This document shows, one piece after another, positions 1-7,505 of a stretch of 13,020 bases of DNA. The stretch covers positions 1 to 13,020 of the forward strand of contig JAGFNK010001209.1 of the NCBI GenBank assembly GCA_025769875.1. Reading direction: 5' to 3'. The notes beneath the pieces were generated by a model. That model was not told where the DNA came from. It did not search any database and saw nothing but the letters and a program-made list of their open reading frames with translations. Source of the stretch: Russula earlei (Eukaryota > Basidiomycota > Agaricomycetes > Russulales > Russulaceae). Position 1 is the stretch's first letter, and the number at the start of each line of letters is the position of its first letter. Both the position numbers and the translations under genes were made by a program.

Positions 1-110
1 GCGCCCTGGTGGGCACGCGGTATCAGTCGTAGCCACTTATCTTCTCACCTTCACGTCATACTTCGCTTCCTTCCAAACCGCCGCCCATTCTTCTTACCTT
101 AAAAACAACA
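1..110 (+). promoter_or_regulatory. CT-rich upstream region of the His-rich gene
   Basis: The 110 bases before the first ATG are rich in C and T (for example 41-98), as is common around transcription starts in basidiomycetes. The start codon sits in a good fungal context, AACAACA before ATG. No TATA box was identified, and the promoter may extend outside the window. Confidence 0.4.
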
Positions 111-492
111 ATGCGCTCCTCCATCTGCATTCTCTTCGCCTTGATCAGCTCGCTTCAGTTGGCTGCGCCGACTTTCGCCCACGGGTATCATCATGGTGAG
201 GGTGAGCGTGAGGGTTTTCATTTTCATCACAGACACAGGCATCATCATCACAAGCATCCCGACGGAGGTGATGGTGATCCCAGTCAAAGTTTCGACTCAA
301 GACCAAGTTAGTGGCATGGCGGTTACCGACTCGGTACCCGAGTCGCCGGCCCGACGCTCCCTGGGAGACGATATAAGTTCCACACCCCTCTACGCTCGTT
401 CCAATGAGATGCCTCGATACGACCAGGTCAATCTGGGACACCTTGTTCGTGGACCAGTAAGGCGAGCCATCTTCGACAGAGACGCCCCGTAG
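111..492 (+). CDS. small secreted histidine-rich protein (two exons)
   Basis: The ATG at 111 opens a signal peptide of about 23 residues (MRSSICILFALISSLQLAAP then TFA), with likely cleavage before HGYHH. The mature N terminus has 12 His in about 26 residues, including RHRHHHHKH, followed by an acidic Gly/Asp stretch. Read without splicing, the frame stops at 309-311. The GTTAGT at 307 is a good fungal donor, and splicing to the AG at 366-367 removes 61 nt and joins an open frame that ends at the TAG at 490-492, giving about 106 residues. The second exon (DISSTPLYARSNEMPRYDQV...) matches no family I recognise. A metal-binding role (Zn, Cu or Ni) is inferred only from the His cluster. AATAAA lies at 636-641. 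The signal peptide and His cluster are seen directly; the intron is inferred. The alternative is an unspliced 66-residue protein. Confidence 0.6.
307..367 (+). other. probable intron of the His-rich gene
   Basis: The donor is GTTAGT and the acceptor is GGGAG. The length of 61 nt fits the 52-85 nt introns of the other genes in the window. Removing it changes frame by one and joins two open frames. Branch-point support is weak. The intron contains a perfect 7-bp inverted repeat (CGACTCG at 327-333, CGAGTCG at 339-345) around a 5-nt loop. Confidence 0.45.
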
Positions 493-753
493 GTTCCCTC
501 CACTCCTGAAAGATTCATCAGTCTAATCGGGTTGCATTATTCGCATTGGGGATCTGCCCGTGATCCTTCTCGCTCATTAGTACCATCAACGGCCATCCTT
601 TGAAATAGTGCTTGCAGATGTTAGGAGATGTTATTAATAAATCGATAAATTGTGTACCAGTGGGCCGGATGTACTGTATGAGGTCAGGTAGTTGGTGGTG
701 GATCCATCAGTAAAGATGGATTTTAGTTTCCGTCGGTTTCTCACCTCAGGAAA
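493..753. other. 3' flank of the His-rich gene, no gene seen
   Basis: No coding frame is supported here. An AATAAA-like polyadenylation signal at 636-641, about 145 bases after the stop codon, probably belongs to the upstream gene. Nothing else could be assigned. Confidence 0.4.
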
Positions 754-1211
754 ACCAAAAAAAACCAGCAGAAACCGGGAAACCGGGAGACTGGGAAACC
801 CATGTCTGGTTTCCCGGAAACAACCTGAGAGTATCTCTCATGGAAACCTAAGAAACTAACAGAAACCTGTCGAAAGTATGGAAACTGGTAGAACTATAGT
901 ATAGTAATCACTGAAAATGGTCAGAAATAGGGTATACATTGTTTCTACTTGTAATTGGAAGTTGATTCGAGCTGGTACAGATCTAAGCCTTGAGGGGACT
1001 CTCAGGTATATACAGATCAGCATGGAATGCAGATATCATCGAGGCATCAGCACGATGAAGGGATTAATTGTCACCATCATTGTCTGCACATTCCAGTGCA
1101 AGGTGCCAGCATCGCTCACTCAGACAGTCAATGTGACCATAGAAAACTTGAATTGTTTTCCAGTGTGCTTCATGATGTCTACCAGGTTTCCCAGTTTCTG
1201 GGTTTTTTGGT
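754..1211. repeat. GAAACC-rich segment with imperfect terminal inverted repeats
   Basis: Bases 754-787 (starting ACCAAAAAAAACCAGCAG) resemble the reverse complement of 1182-1211 (which starts ACCAAAAAACCCAGAAAC). This is an imperfect inverted repeat of about 30 bp at the two ends of a 458-bp segment. The left part also repeats GAAACCGGGA-like words, and GGGAAACC (793-800) with GGTTTCCC (808-815) can form an 8-bp hairpin. The short open frames inside look spurious. The segment could be a small foldback or MITE-like element cut on its right side by the Copia insertion at 1212. I could not identify a flanking target duplication. Confidence 0.3.
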
Positions 1212-1457
1212 TGTTGGAGCTATAGAATAAGAGCTCAGTCTTGTGTGTAAAAGACTGTATTCAGGTTAGTGTGCTAACCTATAGAATAAGAGCTATGTAC
1301 AGTATTAGCTTTAAAGGAGTGTAAAGAAATTGTAGTACTGACCTCAGTCTTGTGTGTAAAAGACTGAGGGAAAACGAACGATAACTAAATTCGAATTATT
1401 TACACATATGGTCCAAGTTGTCCGTTCGCGCGGCACTTAGCGGCTGCATGTCCAACA
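1212..1457 (-). repeat. Copia LTR (3' LTR in element orientation)
   Basis: This 246-bp repeat is about 96% identical to 5337-5582, with ten mismatches by eye. It starts TGTTGGA and ends TCCAACA, a 7-bp terminal inverted repeat with the usual TG...CA. Inside it a 16-mer, CTATAGAATAAGAGCT, occurs twice (1220-1235 and 1279-1294). A 22-mer with hairpin potential also occurs twice (1236-1257 and 1345-1366), and AGGTTAG/CTAACCT at 1263-1280 forms a third stem. Confidence 0.93.
1342..1369. repeat. 10-bp perfect hairpin inside the LTR
   Basis: CCTCAGTCTT (1342-1351) pairs fully with AAGACTGAGG (1360-1369) across an 8-nt loop. A shorter version (CAGTCTT/AAGACTG) is at 1236-1257, and the structure recurs in the other LTR near 5467-5494. 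The one mismatch there lies in the loop, so the stem is kept. It might serve as an RNA 3'-end or packaging signal, but that is inference. Confidence 0.6.
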
Positions 1458-1459
1458 CG

Positions 1460-1466
1460 CCCCCTC
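1460..1466 (-). other. polypurine tract beside the 3' LTR
   Basis: On the - strand GAGGGGG stands two bases before the 3' LTR edge at 1457. This is where plus-strand DNA synthesis is primed in LTR elements. It is short and partly overlaps the pol stop codon (TGA at 1465-1467). Confidence 0.5.
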
Positions 1467-4035
1467 AGCCCAAGTGGTGCGCATTCTCTCCCATTTCCAT
1501 CGCGAGACCTTTGTGCTTCTCGCAACTGGGACCCTTTTTCAATACATCGGCTACTGGCTCTTCTGATGGAGTGTAGGTGAGATTGGTCCCCTGCAAGTCG
1601 ACATTCTGCTGCAAGATAATGGTGTCACACCTTGGTGTGTTCTGGTGCAGTTGTGGAACTCGGGGTTCCTGGTAATGGCAATGGTCGGCTGGTTGTCGAC
1701 ATGAACATGAGGGATTGTGAGGAGATGGGTCTTTTGGCCCAATCCAGTGAGTGGTTGCCTCAGCCTGGTGGCTTCTTCGGTGGTGCGTGCGCCCGCAGTG
1801 TGCTCTGCCTCGGTGCTCAAGGGTGCAACCAGGGCTTGCTTCTTTTGGGTCCAGTTCATGGCCCCACCTGTCAACATGAAGATGAAGTCCAGAATGGGCT
1901 TTGCTGGTCCAATTGGGGTCGATGTGTCCGACTGAGACCGGCTGGATGCTGGGGTCACGCTGGAAGGTCAGGCGGTGGTCGCTCATACCTCGGGCATACT
2001 GGGTCGCACGGTCGCGCGTGCATTGGTGGTTATTCCCTGGGCATGCTTTCAAGAAGGTCTCGTCCATTAGTTCTCCGTTTAGGCAGGTGGACTTGTTGTC
2101 CAGCTGATGGACTACTAGACTCCTTTCTGCAGTGAGGGCCAGGGTGCAAGGGGGTGCCAGTATTCTGGCAGCACAATTTCGTCGGAATCGTTGTCCTTGA
2201 CTTAGGTGAGTCCCTGCATGATGACACAGGCCTTGCATTTTTGGTTTTTGTGGTTTGACCCCCTCTTTATTAGGAAGGTCTCTTCGCTTCCCCACTGCGT
2301 CTCCGTTCTGCGGGCGTGGCACACTTTTGGGAATGCCCGTGTTTTCAGACACACATTTCTCTTTGTTGCACGCCTTTGCCCGTTCGGTGGAATCTGCATG
2401 GGTTGTCGCCTCAGCATAGGACTTGGGGTTAATGGCTACATTTTTGTGTGCCACGTTTCCCTGCTCGGTATGTTTCATTCGGTGCTCATGCAGGATGGGG
2501 GAATGACAAGTGTCCTTGTCATGGACGGGTGTGCGAGTGGCGCGTTTTGGGCGCATTTCAGGTTGTGAGGAAGCTTGGTCCTCAGGTGCATTGTTATCGC
2601 GTTGCAGCTGTGTGTCTTGCGGTTTGGCATGCGATGCCTTTTCTGCTTCTCCTTCATTCGGCTCCTCCGCTTCATCGCCTTGGTCGGGTGTGAGTGCGCA
2701 TGTGATGCGCTTTGGTGGTCCCGTGGCGGATTGCGCAGGCGAGTCTTCTGCCTTGTGAATTGTGAGCTGACTTTGTGGTGTTTCAGGCTGAGCAGGTGGA
2801 ATCGCGTCCACTATGACGCCCTGCGGTTCGGTGTGCGGTGCCTGCTCTGTGTTGTCTGCCTGTTTCAGGCTGAGTGGGCAGGGGGTCCTCTGCTCCGATG
2901 CCTTGCGGCTTTGCGTGCGGTGGTTGTTCCGCGTTGTCTGCTGGTTCCGTCTTCACCGCCCCCTCAACTTCGTTCTCATTCCCCCTTTTTTGACTCTTTC
3001 GACTGCGTCGTCGAATTCAAGGATCACACGCTTGATGCGCGATGTGGGGGCCCCCTTCGTCAGATATGATGGCACAGGGTTGAAGGGTGCAGGGGGTGGG
3101 GAGATGTGCAGGCTTGTATGCCTGCTGGTGATATGCGTGGCCTGGGAACGTGTGCACCAGCAACCTTCGGGTCAGCATGGTGGGTCTCTTCTCCGGGGCA
3201 TGTGCAGACACGCGCGTTCCGAGGACGTGCGGCTGAGAGGGGTCGGGGTTGTCCCCGCTCCGTGCCTCTTCGAGCGTCAAGTCGTCCAAGGCGCGCTGTG
3301 GACAGTTTTGTGTCTGTACGCGTCGCCCGGACCCTATTAAGAGGTGTCCGGGTCGCGCAGTTTTGCGACTTTGATGTGTTGTGGCGTACCCGGGGTGTTA
3401 ATTTGATGCATGCATCCCCTTTCAGCTAGGGATGTTTGTGATTCTCGCCCGGTGTGATCGCCCCCTCCATCTAATCGGAGGGTCTTCAAGCAGTTGGCCG
3501 GCTTTGGGCTTAACGCGCGTGGTGTGCAGGTTGGAGGTGCTGGGGCGCTTCTGATTTGCGCTTCAGCCCTGCCGGCGCAGTTCCTGTGGTTTATCGTCTG
3601 TCTGGGTCGCAACCTGTTCGGAGCATGTGTCCGAGGAGGCCCAGGAAGATCGTCGTGCGCGCTGGTAAGCGTGGCTTCGGTTTTGTGGCCGCCTTCTGCG
3701 AGAGGTTGGTGTGGCATTGCTGTGCGCGCCGACTCGAATGTTGGCATTTCAATGGCCATAATGTATAAGTTGTCATGTAATGTTCCCTCACAAGTCAATT
3801 TGTTTGCTTTATTGTATATCCCTGCAAGTCTGCCCCTGGAAGCGCACTTCCGCCCCGCGTTGAGCGAGGTGAGAGACCTGATAAGAGGTTTCCATTGAGG
3901 TCCGGTACGTGCAGGACGTCGCGGAGTATCGCAGTACTCCACACGCCGCGTGCGCGCATCCGGACTAGCACTTGTCTGGTTCCTGGTGGCGGTTATTGCG
4001 CTATCGTCGCCTAAGGCGACTTGAATGGGCGATGC
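1465..4035 (-). pseudogene. Copia pol remnant: pre-integrase, RT and RNase H pieces
   Basis: Several - strand frames together carry Copia pol landmarks. Around 4030-3960 an LGDDS motif continues the protease frame after a frameshift. Near 3905-3880 one frame reads VPDLNGNLLS. Around 3810-3750 another reads IYNKANKLTCEGTLHDNLYI, typical of the pre-integrase region. From 2811 a Pro/Gln-rich linker leads to an RT start (NPKSYAEA), VPRPQNGDAVG, and then ERSLVVHQLDNKSTCLNGEL, the conserved part before the catalytic core. The sequence then jumps to the RNase H lead-in (ARGMSDHRLTF), so the YVDD-type catalytic region is missing. The end (VADVLKKGPSCEKHKGL) stops at 1465, only 7 bases from the LTR. 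A recognisable integrase core was not found between about 3340 and 2811. Frameshifts are numerous. Confidence 0.85.
1551..1958 (-). pseudogene. Copia RNase H domain fragment
   Basis: This frame reads FMLTGGAMNWTQKKQALVAP, then LSTEAEHTAGARTTEEATRL and HVDNQPTIAITRNPEFHNCT. These are the hallmark Copia RNase H blocks, where the usual forms are STEAEY and HVDNQ.AI.IA.NP.FH. The flanking parts of the domain continue in the neighbouring - strand frame, so at least one frameshift lies on each side. STEAEH in place of STEAEY is a further sign of decay. Confidence 0.88.
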
Positions 4036-5182
4036 TGAGCGGGGTGAGATGTGTGAACCAATTTGAGTGGGGAGTCATGATTCTTGAGGCTCCGGAGTCG
4101 AGGAGCCAGCCGTTTCTGAGATTGGCGGCTCGGAGTTGCTCTCGGGTCGTGGACGCACGGATTGGCTCATCTTCGACTGCCAGATGTAATGAAATGCTGT
4201 TATCGGATGTGGGGACATATGCAATGGCAGCGCTGGCTGGTAGCTGAGCTACAGGCGTCACCACGATGTGCGCGCTTGTGCCGGTCCCAGTGGTCGTGGG
4301 CGTCGCTGCGTTGTGCGCACCCGTGCCAGTCATTGCGGGCGTGGGCGTCGCTGCGATGTGCGCGCTTGTGCCGGTCCCAGTGGTCGTGGGCGTCGCTGCG
4401 TTGTGCGCACCCGTGCCAGTCCTAGCTGCTGCTGCTTTGTCCTCCAGTTTTCCGTGAATTTTCCAGCATTTGTGTGTATTGTGCCCCCTGCGTCTGCAGT
4501 GAGTGCACTGTGATGTTGTGCCTTTCTCGCTTTGCGTTTCCCGGCTCTTTCTCATTTGGGTCGCCTTTGCAATGTGAGTCGTAGCCGCGTCACCGGTCGG
4601 TCGGATCCGACGCTCCTCATGGAGGATGCGGTCTGTGACGTGCTCGGCTGTAAGCAGGTTGGGCGGTGTCGAGTGAAGAGTGGCCTTGAGTTTGGCCATG
4701 TTTTCCGGTAGCGCGAGAATTAGCATCCATATGAGGGTTTTCTCGTCGATGGGGCATCCGAATTTTTCGAGGGCTCGGGCGGCGTGCAACTGTCGGATTA
4801 TTTGAGGAGCCATGGGTTCAGTTTCGGAGAACGTGACCCGGTATAGGTCCATAAGTAAATGTGCGACGCGTTGCTCGCCCTTCCCTGCAAAATGTTTTTC
4901 GAGTGTGTCCCAAGTATGTTTGGCTCCAGCAGTGCCTAGGGCAGTGTCGAGAGCGTGCCCGTTTAATGTCAGTAAAATGTGGGCGTGTGCTTCGCGATCT
5001 TTCTGCTCCCAGTCGGCGAAGCCGCTCGGGTCATTGCTGGGGTCCGGTTTTGAGTATGTCCCTCTTATGATTTCCATCAGGCCGTTTGTTTTGAACAGTG
5101 CCTCTATATTAGCTTTCCATTGCGTGTACACGACTGTGCCACCTTCGAAGAGTGGTCCGTCGTAACCGTGTTGGCTGCCCAT
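4001..5182 (-). pseudogene. Copia Gag with zinc knuckle and protease start
   Basis: The frame is open for about 390 codons. The first in-frame ATG is at 5182 (MGSQHGYDGPLFEGG); an in-frame GTG lies at 5197. A UBN2/gag-like region fills roughly residues 15-190 (YTQWKANIEALFKTNGLMEI, later LPENMAKLKATL). A CCHC zinc knuckle, CTHCRRRGHNTHKC, is near residue 226. Two 30-residue Thr/Gly/Ala repeats follow, and then the aspartic protease signature WLLDSGAS near residue 360. The frame breaks just after it (LSIAHSSRLRRR, stop at 4001), while the continuing protease sequence (LGDDS) is one frame over. An ATG at 5267 (MSTPTATANV) is out of frame by one and may be the original start. Gag coats element RNA in virus-like particles and the protease cuts the polyprotein; here the linked pol is dead. 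Confidence 0.88.
4265..4421 (-). repeat. 90-bp-period tandem duplication in Gag
   Basis: A 67-bp unit (4265-4331) recurs exactly at 4355-4421 with a period of 90 bp. It encodes two copies of a Thr/Gly/Ala-rich block (TGTGAHNAATPTTTGTGTSA) between the zinc knuckle and the protease. Half-unit similarity (GGCGTCGCTGCG) shows an older internal repeat. The period is a multiple of three, so the Gag frame is kept. Confidence 0.85.
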
Positions 5183-5321
5183 GTAAGTTTTTCCCACGGC
5201 TCCTATGGTGGGAGCGTGGCTGCCCTCTCGAGGGCGCGACGTTTGCGGTTGCTGTGGGGGTGCTCATGGTGTTTCGTTATGCAATGTGGAAGCTGGTGGG
5301 AGTTCGTGATGTCAGGGACAA

Positions 5322-5336
5322 CCAGGTCTCATAATC
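5322..5336 (-). other. primer binding site, half-tRNA(Met) type
   Basis: Directly inside the 5' LTR (edge at 5337) the + strand reads CCAGGTCTCATAATC. GTCTCATAATC is the anticodon arm of an elongator tRNA-Met (loop CTCATAA), so the - strand site would pair with the 3' end of a tRNA fragment cut in the 3' side of the anticodon stem. Drosophila copia and yeast Ty5 are known to prime from such a 5' half of initiator tRNA-Met. The match here looks closer to elongator tRNA-Met, recalled from the yeast sequence. Confidence 0.65.
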
Positions 5337-5582
5337 TGTTGGAGCTATAGAATAAGAGCTCAGTCTTGTGTGTAAAAGACTGTATTCAGGTTAGTGTGCT
5401 AACCTATAGAATAAGAGCTATGTACAGTATTAGCTTTAAAGGAGTGTAAAGAAATTGTAGTACTGACCTCAGTCTTGTGTCTAAAAGACTGAGGGAAAAT
5501 GAACAATAACTAAATTCGAATTATTTACACGTACGGTCCGGGTTGTCCATTCGTGTGGCACTTAGCGGCTGCATGTCCAACA
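5337..5582 (-). repeat. Copia LTR (5' LTR in element orientation)
   Basis: This is the partner of 1212-1457, with the same TGTTGGA/TCCAACA ends and 246-bp length. The ten differences lie almost all in the last 90 bp, and eight fall at CpG sites, with CG kept in one LTR and TG or CA in the other. As the 5' LTR it should hold the element promoter. A TTATTCTATAG motif occurs on the - strand, but I cannot assign it. Confidence 0.93.
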
Positions 5583-6290
5583 AAACAAAGGGAAAGTAAC
5601 AGCAATCCAGTGTTACCTGGACATGTATGGATCACATGATAACACAGAAGGGATCACAAGATTAAGAGATCACAAGACCAGTAAGTAGAGGGACATACAA
5701 AGGCAGGCAGTCCATAGCAAAAGGTAAGAGGTAAATGTAAAAGGAAAATGTTGTAACAGATAAGCAGCCTAAGCCCAAGATAAGCAGTGCAGCTAAGCAA
5801 ATTCATGAGGAGACCTAGCTTAGCATGCTTAGCCTAAGCCTGTCAAGCCTGGTTTAATGTGCTTAGAAGCTGTCATTAAGCATTGCTAAGCAAATCTCAG
5901 ATTTTCCTGATGACTATGTTGTTGTGCTATGGTGTTTATGGTGTCTCCAGATTTTAAGCAGCATCTATGGACCAGACCATTTTTTCCTGATGTATTGTTA
6001 CATGTTTTGGAAATGTATGAAGTAATTACAATAACATGTAGCTACAAAATGTACTTGATGGCTCAATAGATGAGCTGGTTATCAAACAAATATTGAAGGT
6101 TTATGGGTTTTAATTATTAATAAGAACACAATCAGTGGAGACAAAATTTGGGTTATGACAGAGTCAACTGTAATACAAATTGTTATAATTCAAGTGATCT
6201 CAACTGAGTACAGAAGTATATCAGGTGTGGTGTTTCGGGCACAATGGGCAACGATGGGAGTGCGATAGCGTCGTCATGCAGGGCTTGACG
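5583..6290. other. AT-rich non-coding segment with TAAGC/GCTTA word cluster
   Basis: No coding frame of useful length is present. Between about 5761 and 5960 the 5-mer TAAGC or its complement GCTTA occurs about eleven times, including GCTTAGC and GCTAAGC forms. GCTAAGCAAAT is repeated at about 5791 and 5885. The rest is AT-rich. It resembles old repeat-derived DNA, but no element family was recognised. Confidence 0.4.
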
Positions 6291-7135
6291 GTCGTTGATA
6301 ACTTCGGGACATACAATCCTAACTTCCCAACCTCAATTCGCTATGCGGGGAAAAAAATGGAACTGTCAAACAAGCAGGTGCCAGCCCAGCCCCGCTTGCT
6401 TTAGCCCTCCAGTTGCAACTAAGTGCAGTATCAAAACCTGTGCATCAGTGTTGCAGAGTCTGTTTGCCAGCCGCCTTTCGGGAATTCGAACGACCAAAGA
6501 TCACCTCACCTGCTCAATGGCTTGTGAGTTCTGATTGCGCCCTGATAGGATTTTCGATCAAAGCTTTCCCAATGCCGATCCCGTGCCGATTGTTCGTGCC
6601 TGCATGAAGGAAACACTCGAGGACGAGGGCACGAAGCGCGCCTGAAAAGTAAAGGACAATCGAGGGTGTTCACTTTACAAACAAAGATTATTACCGGCAA
6701 TTACAAACACTCGATCAACTGTAGCGGGAGCTTTACGGAGATGCCTACGTACGTATGGGCAACAAGCAATGCGCAGCCTTGAAACAGAGTCATTTGCGAA
6801 TCGTGCAAGGCAGAACTTGAACGAGCCAAATACAAGAACGACGCGTCGGAAGACTGGGAGGGGGAGGCTGTCGATTTCGGAGAATAGCTAGGACGGAGAA
6901 AGTACGTCTGAAGGGGGCGAGAAGTGTTCTTGCCAACGGGTCATGGAGCGGAGGAAGAAGGGTAAACAACGTGATGGAGAAGTCGATTGAGATCATCAAC
7001 GTGGTAACCCCATCCATCGTGATGAGACCTGGGTATATCAGCATCACATCTTCGTGTCCTCCTCTTAGTTACGTTCACAGAATGCCCACGAACATTTACT
7101 CCCGCTCTGTTCTTCTCCTGGCTGGGGATTGGACG
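6291..7135. other. about 850 bases without a supported gene
   Basis: Short open frames exist on both strands, the largest on the - strand at 6790-7047 with hydrophobic and proline-rich stretches. None shows family similarity, a good start context or splice-consistent extension. No tRNA, rRNA or known repeat was recognised. It is probably intergenic DNA upstream of the RhoGAP gene. Confidence 0.35.
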
Positions 7136-7155
7136 AGTCCTAGTTCTCTAGGACT
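7136..7155. repeat. 8-bp perfect inverted repeat upstream of the RhoGAP gene
   Basis: AGTCCTAG (7136-7143) and CTAGGACT (7148-7155) are exact reverse complements around a TTCT spacer. The site lies 350 bp before the RhoGAP start codon. It could be a binding site for a dimeric regulator or a chance palindrome. Confidence 0.35.
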
Positions 7156-7181
7156 TGTGAATGACCCGTTTTGAACATGGA

Positions 7182-7505
7182 CCAATAGAATAGTGGGATT
7201 CAACATATTCAACGCACGCGGACGTGTGAGTTTTCCTTTTCTTTGTGGTGTATGGAAGCGGAAGGGGAGGGGAGCGACTAATTCCCATGAATTCGAGTTG
7301 ACGGCACCCGCCTACGCGCCCAACTTTCGTCGCTCAGCGTCCGCGGCGACCTCCCCCCGCCCCCCGTCCTTTTTTTTGCGACCGCTCCTCCCGTCGGTCA
7401 TCTCTCCATTCTTCATTGCATGCCGCTTGGGCGTTGCCGCCGACCGCGCCACCTCCCCGCAACCAACCGCGTTTTTTGTTCTAACTTTCTCCTCATTTGA
7501 GTACA
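7182..7505 (+). promoter_or_regulatory. probable RhoGAP promoter: CCAAT box and CT-rich leader
   Basis: A CCAAT box is at 7182-7186, and its reverse ATTGG is at about 7128. From 7330 to 7500 the strand is strongly C/T-rich, with a T8 run near 7370, as expected for a basidiomycete transcription start and 5' leader before the ATG at 7506. No TATA box is evident. Confidence 0.4.

Larger units (their letters stand above)
1212..5582 (-). mobile_element. decayed LTR/Copia (Ty1-type) retrotransposon
   Basis: Two 246-bp direct repeats bound a 3.88-kb interior, and both have TGTTGGA...TCCAACA ends. On the - strand the order is 5' LTR (5337-5582), primer binding site, Gag with a CCHC knuckle and protease, pre-integrase remnant, RT remnant, RNase H, a short polypurine tract and 3' LTR (1212-1457). 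RNase H after RT, and no integrase after it, fits Copia rather than Gypsy. Intact Copia elements are usually around 5 kb, so this copy is short. The integrase core and the RT catalytic region are lost or unreadable. Flanking 5-mers (TTGGT before, AAAAC after) do not match, so no target-site duplication is visible. The element cannot be autonomous as read. Confidence 0.93.

Noticed and set aside
145..441. 98-codon - strand open frame over the His-rich gene
   Set aside because: It is the reverse-strand shadow of the signal-peptide and His-rich coding region; it starts inside the proposed second exon and has no family motif.
917..1225. 102-codon + strand open frame
   Set aside because: It runs into the LTR at 1212, has no recognisable domain and lies in repeat-rich DNA; it is most likely chance.
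1632..2135. 167-codon + strand open frame
   Set aside because: It lies opposite the Copia RNase H and RT remnants on the - strand, which carry clear family motifs; the + frame is a shadow.
2575..3340. Cys/Leu-rich + strand open frames
   Set aside because: They are shadows of the pol linker and decayed integrase region, with composition expected from the reverse of a Pro/Gln/Ala-rich frame.
4265..4421. CRISPR-like repeat array
   Set aside because: There are only two copies, the period is coding, and the host is a eukaryote; it is a Gag tandem duplication.
4162..4457. Repetitive + strand frames rich in Ala, Cys and Val
   Set aside because: They arise from the 90-bp Gag repeat read on the wrong strand.
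6480..6600. tRNA-like TTCGAA word near 6484
   Set aside because: The flanking bases do not form a T-arm, and no acceptor stem or A box fits on either strand.
6790..7047. 85-codon - strand frame, possible divergent gene
   Set aside because: It has hydrophobic and Pro-rich stretches but no family match, no supported splice extension and an equally open + frame opposite it.
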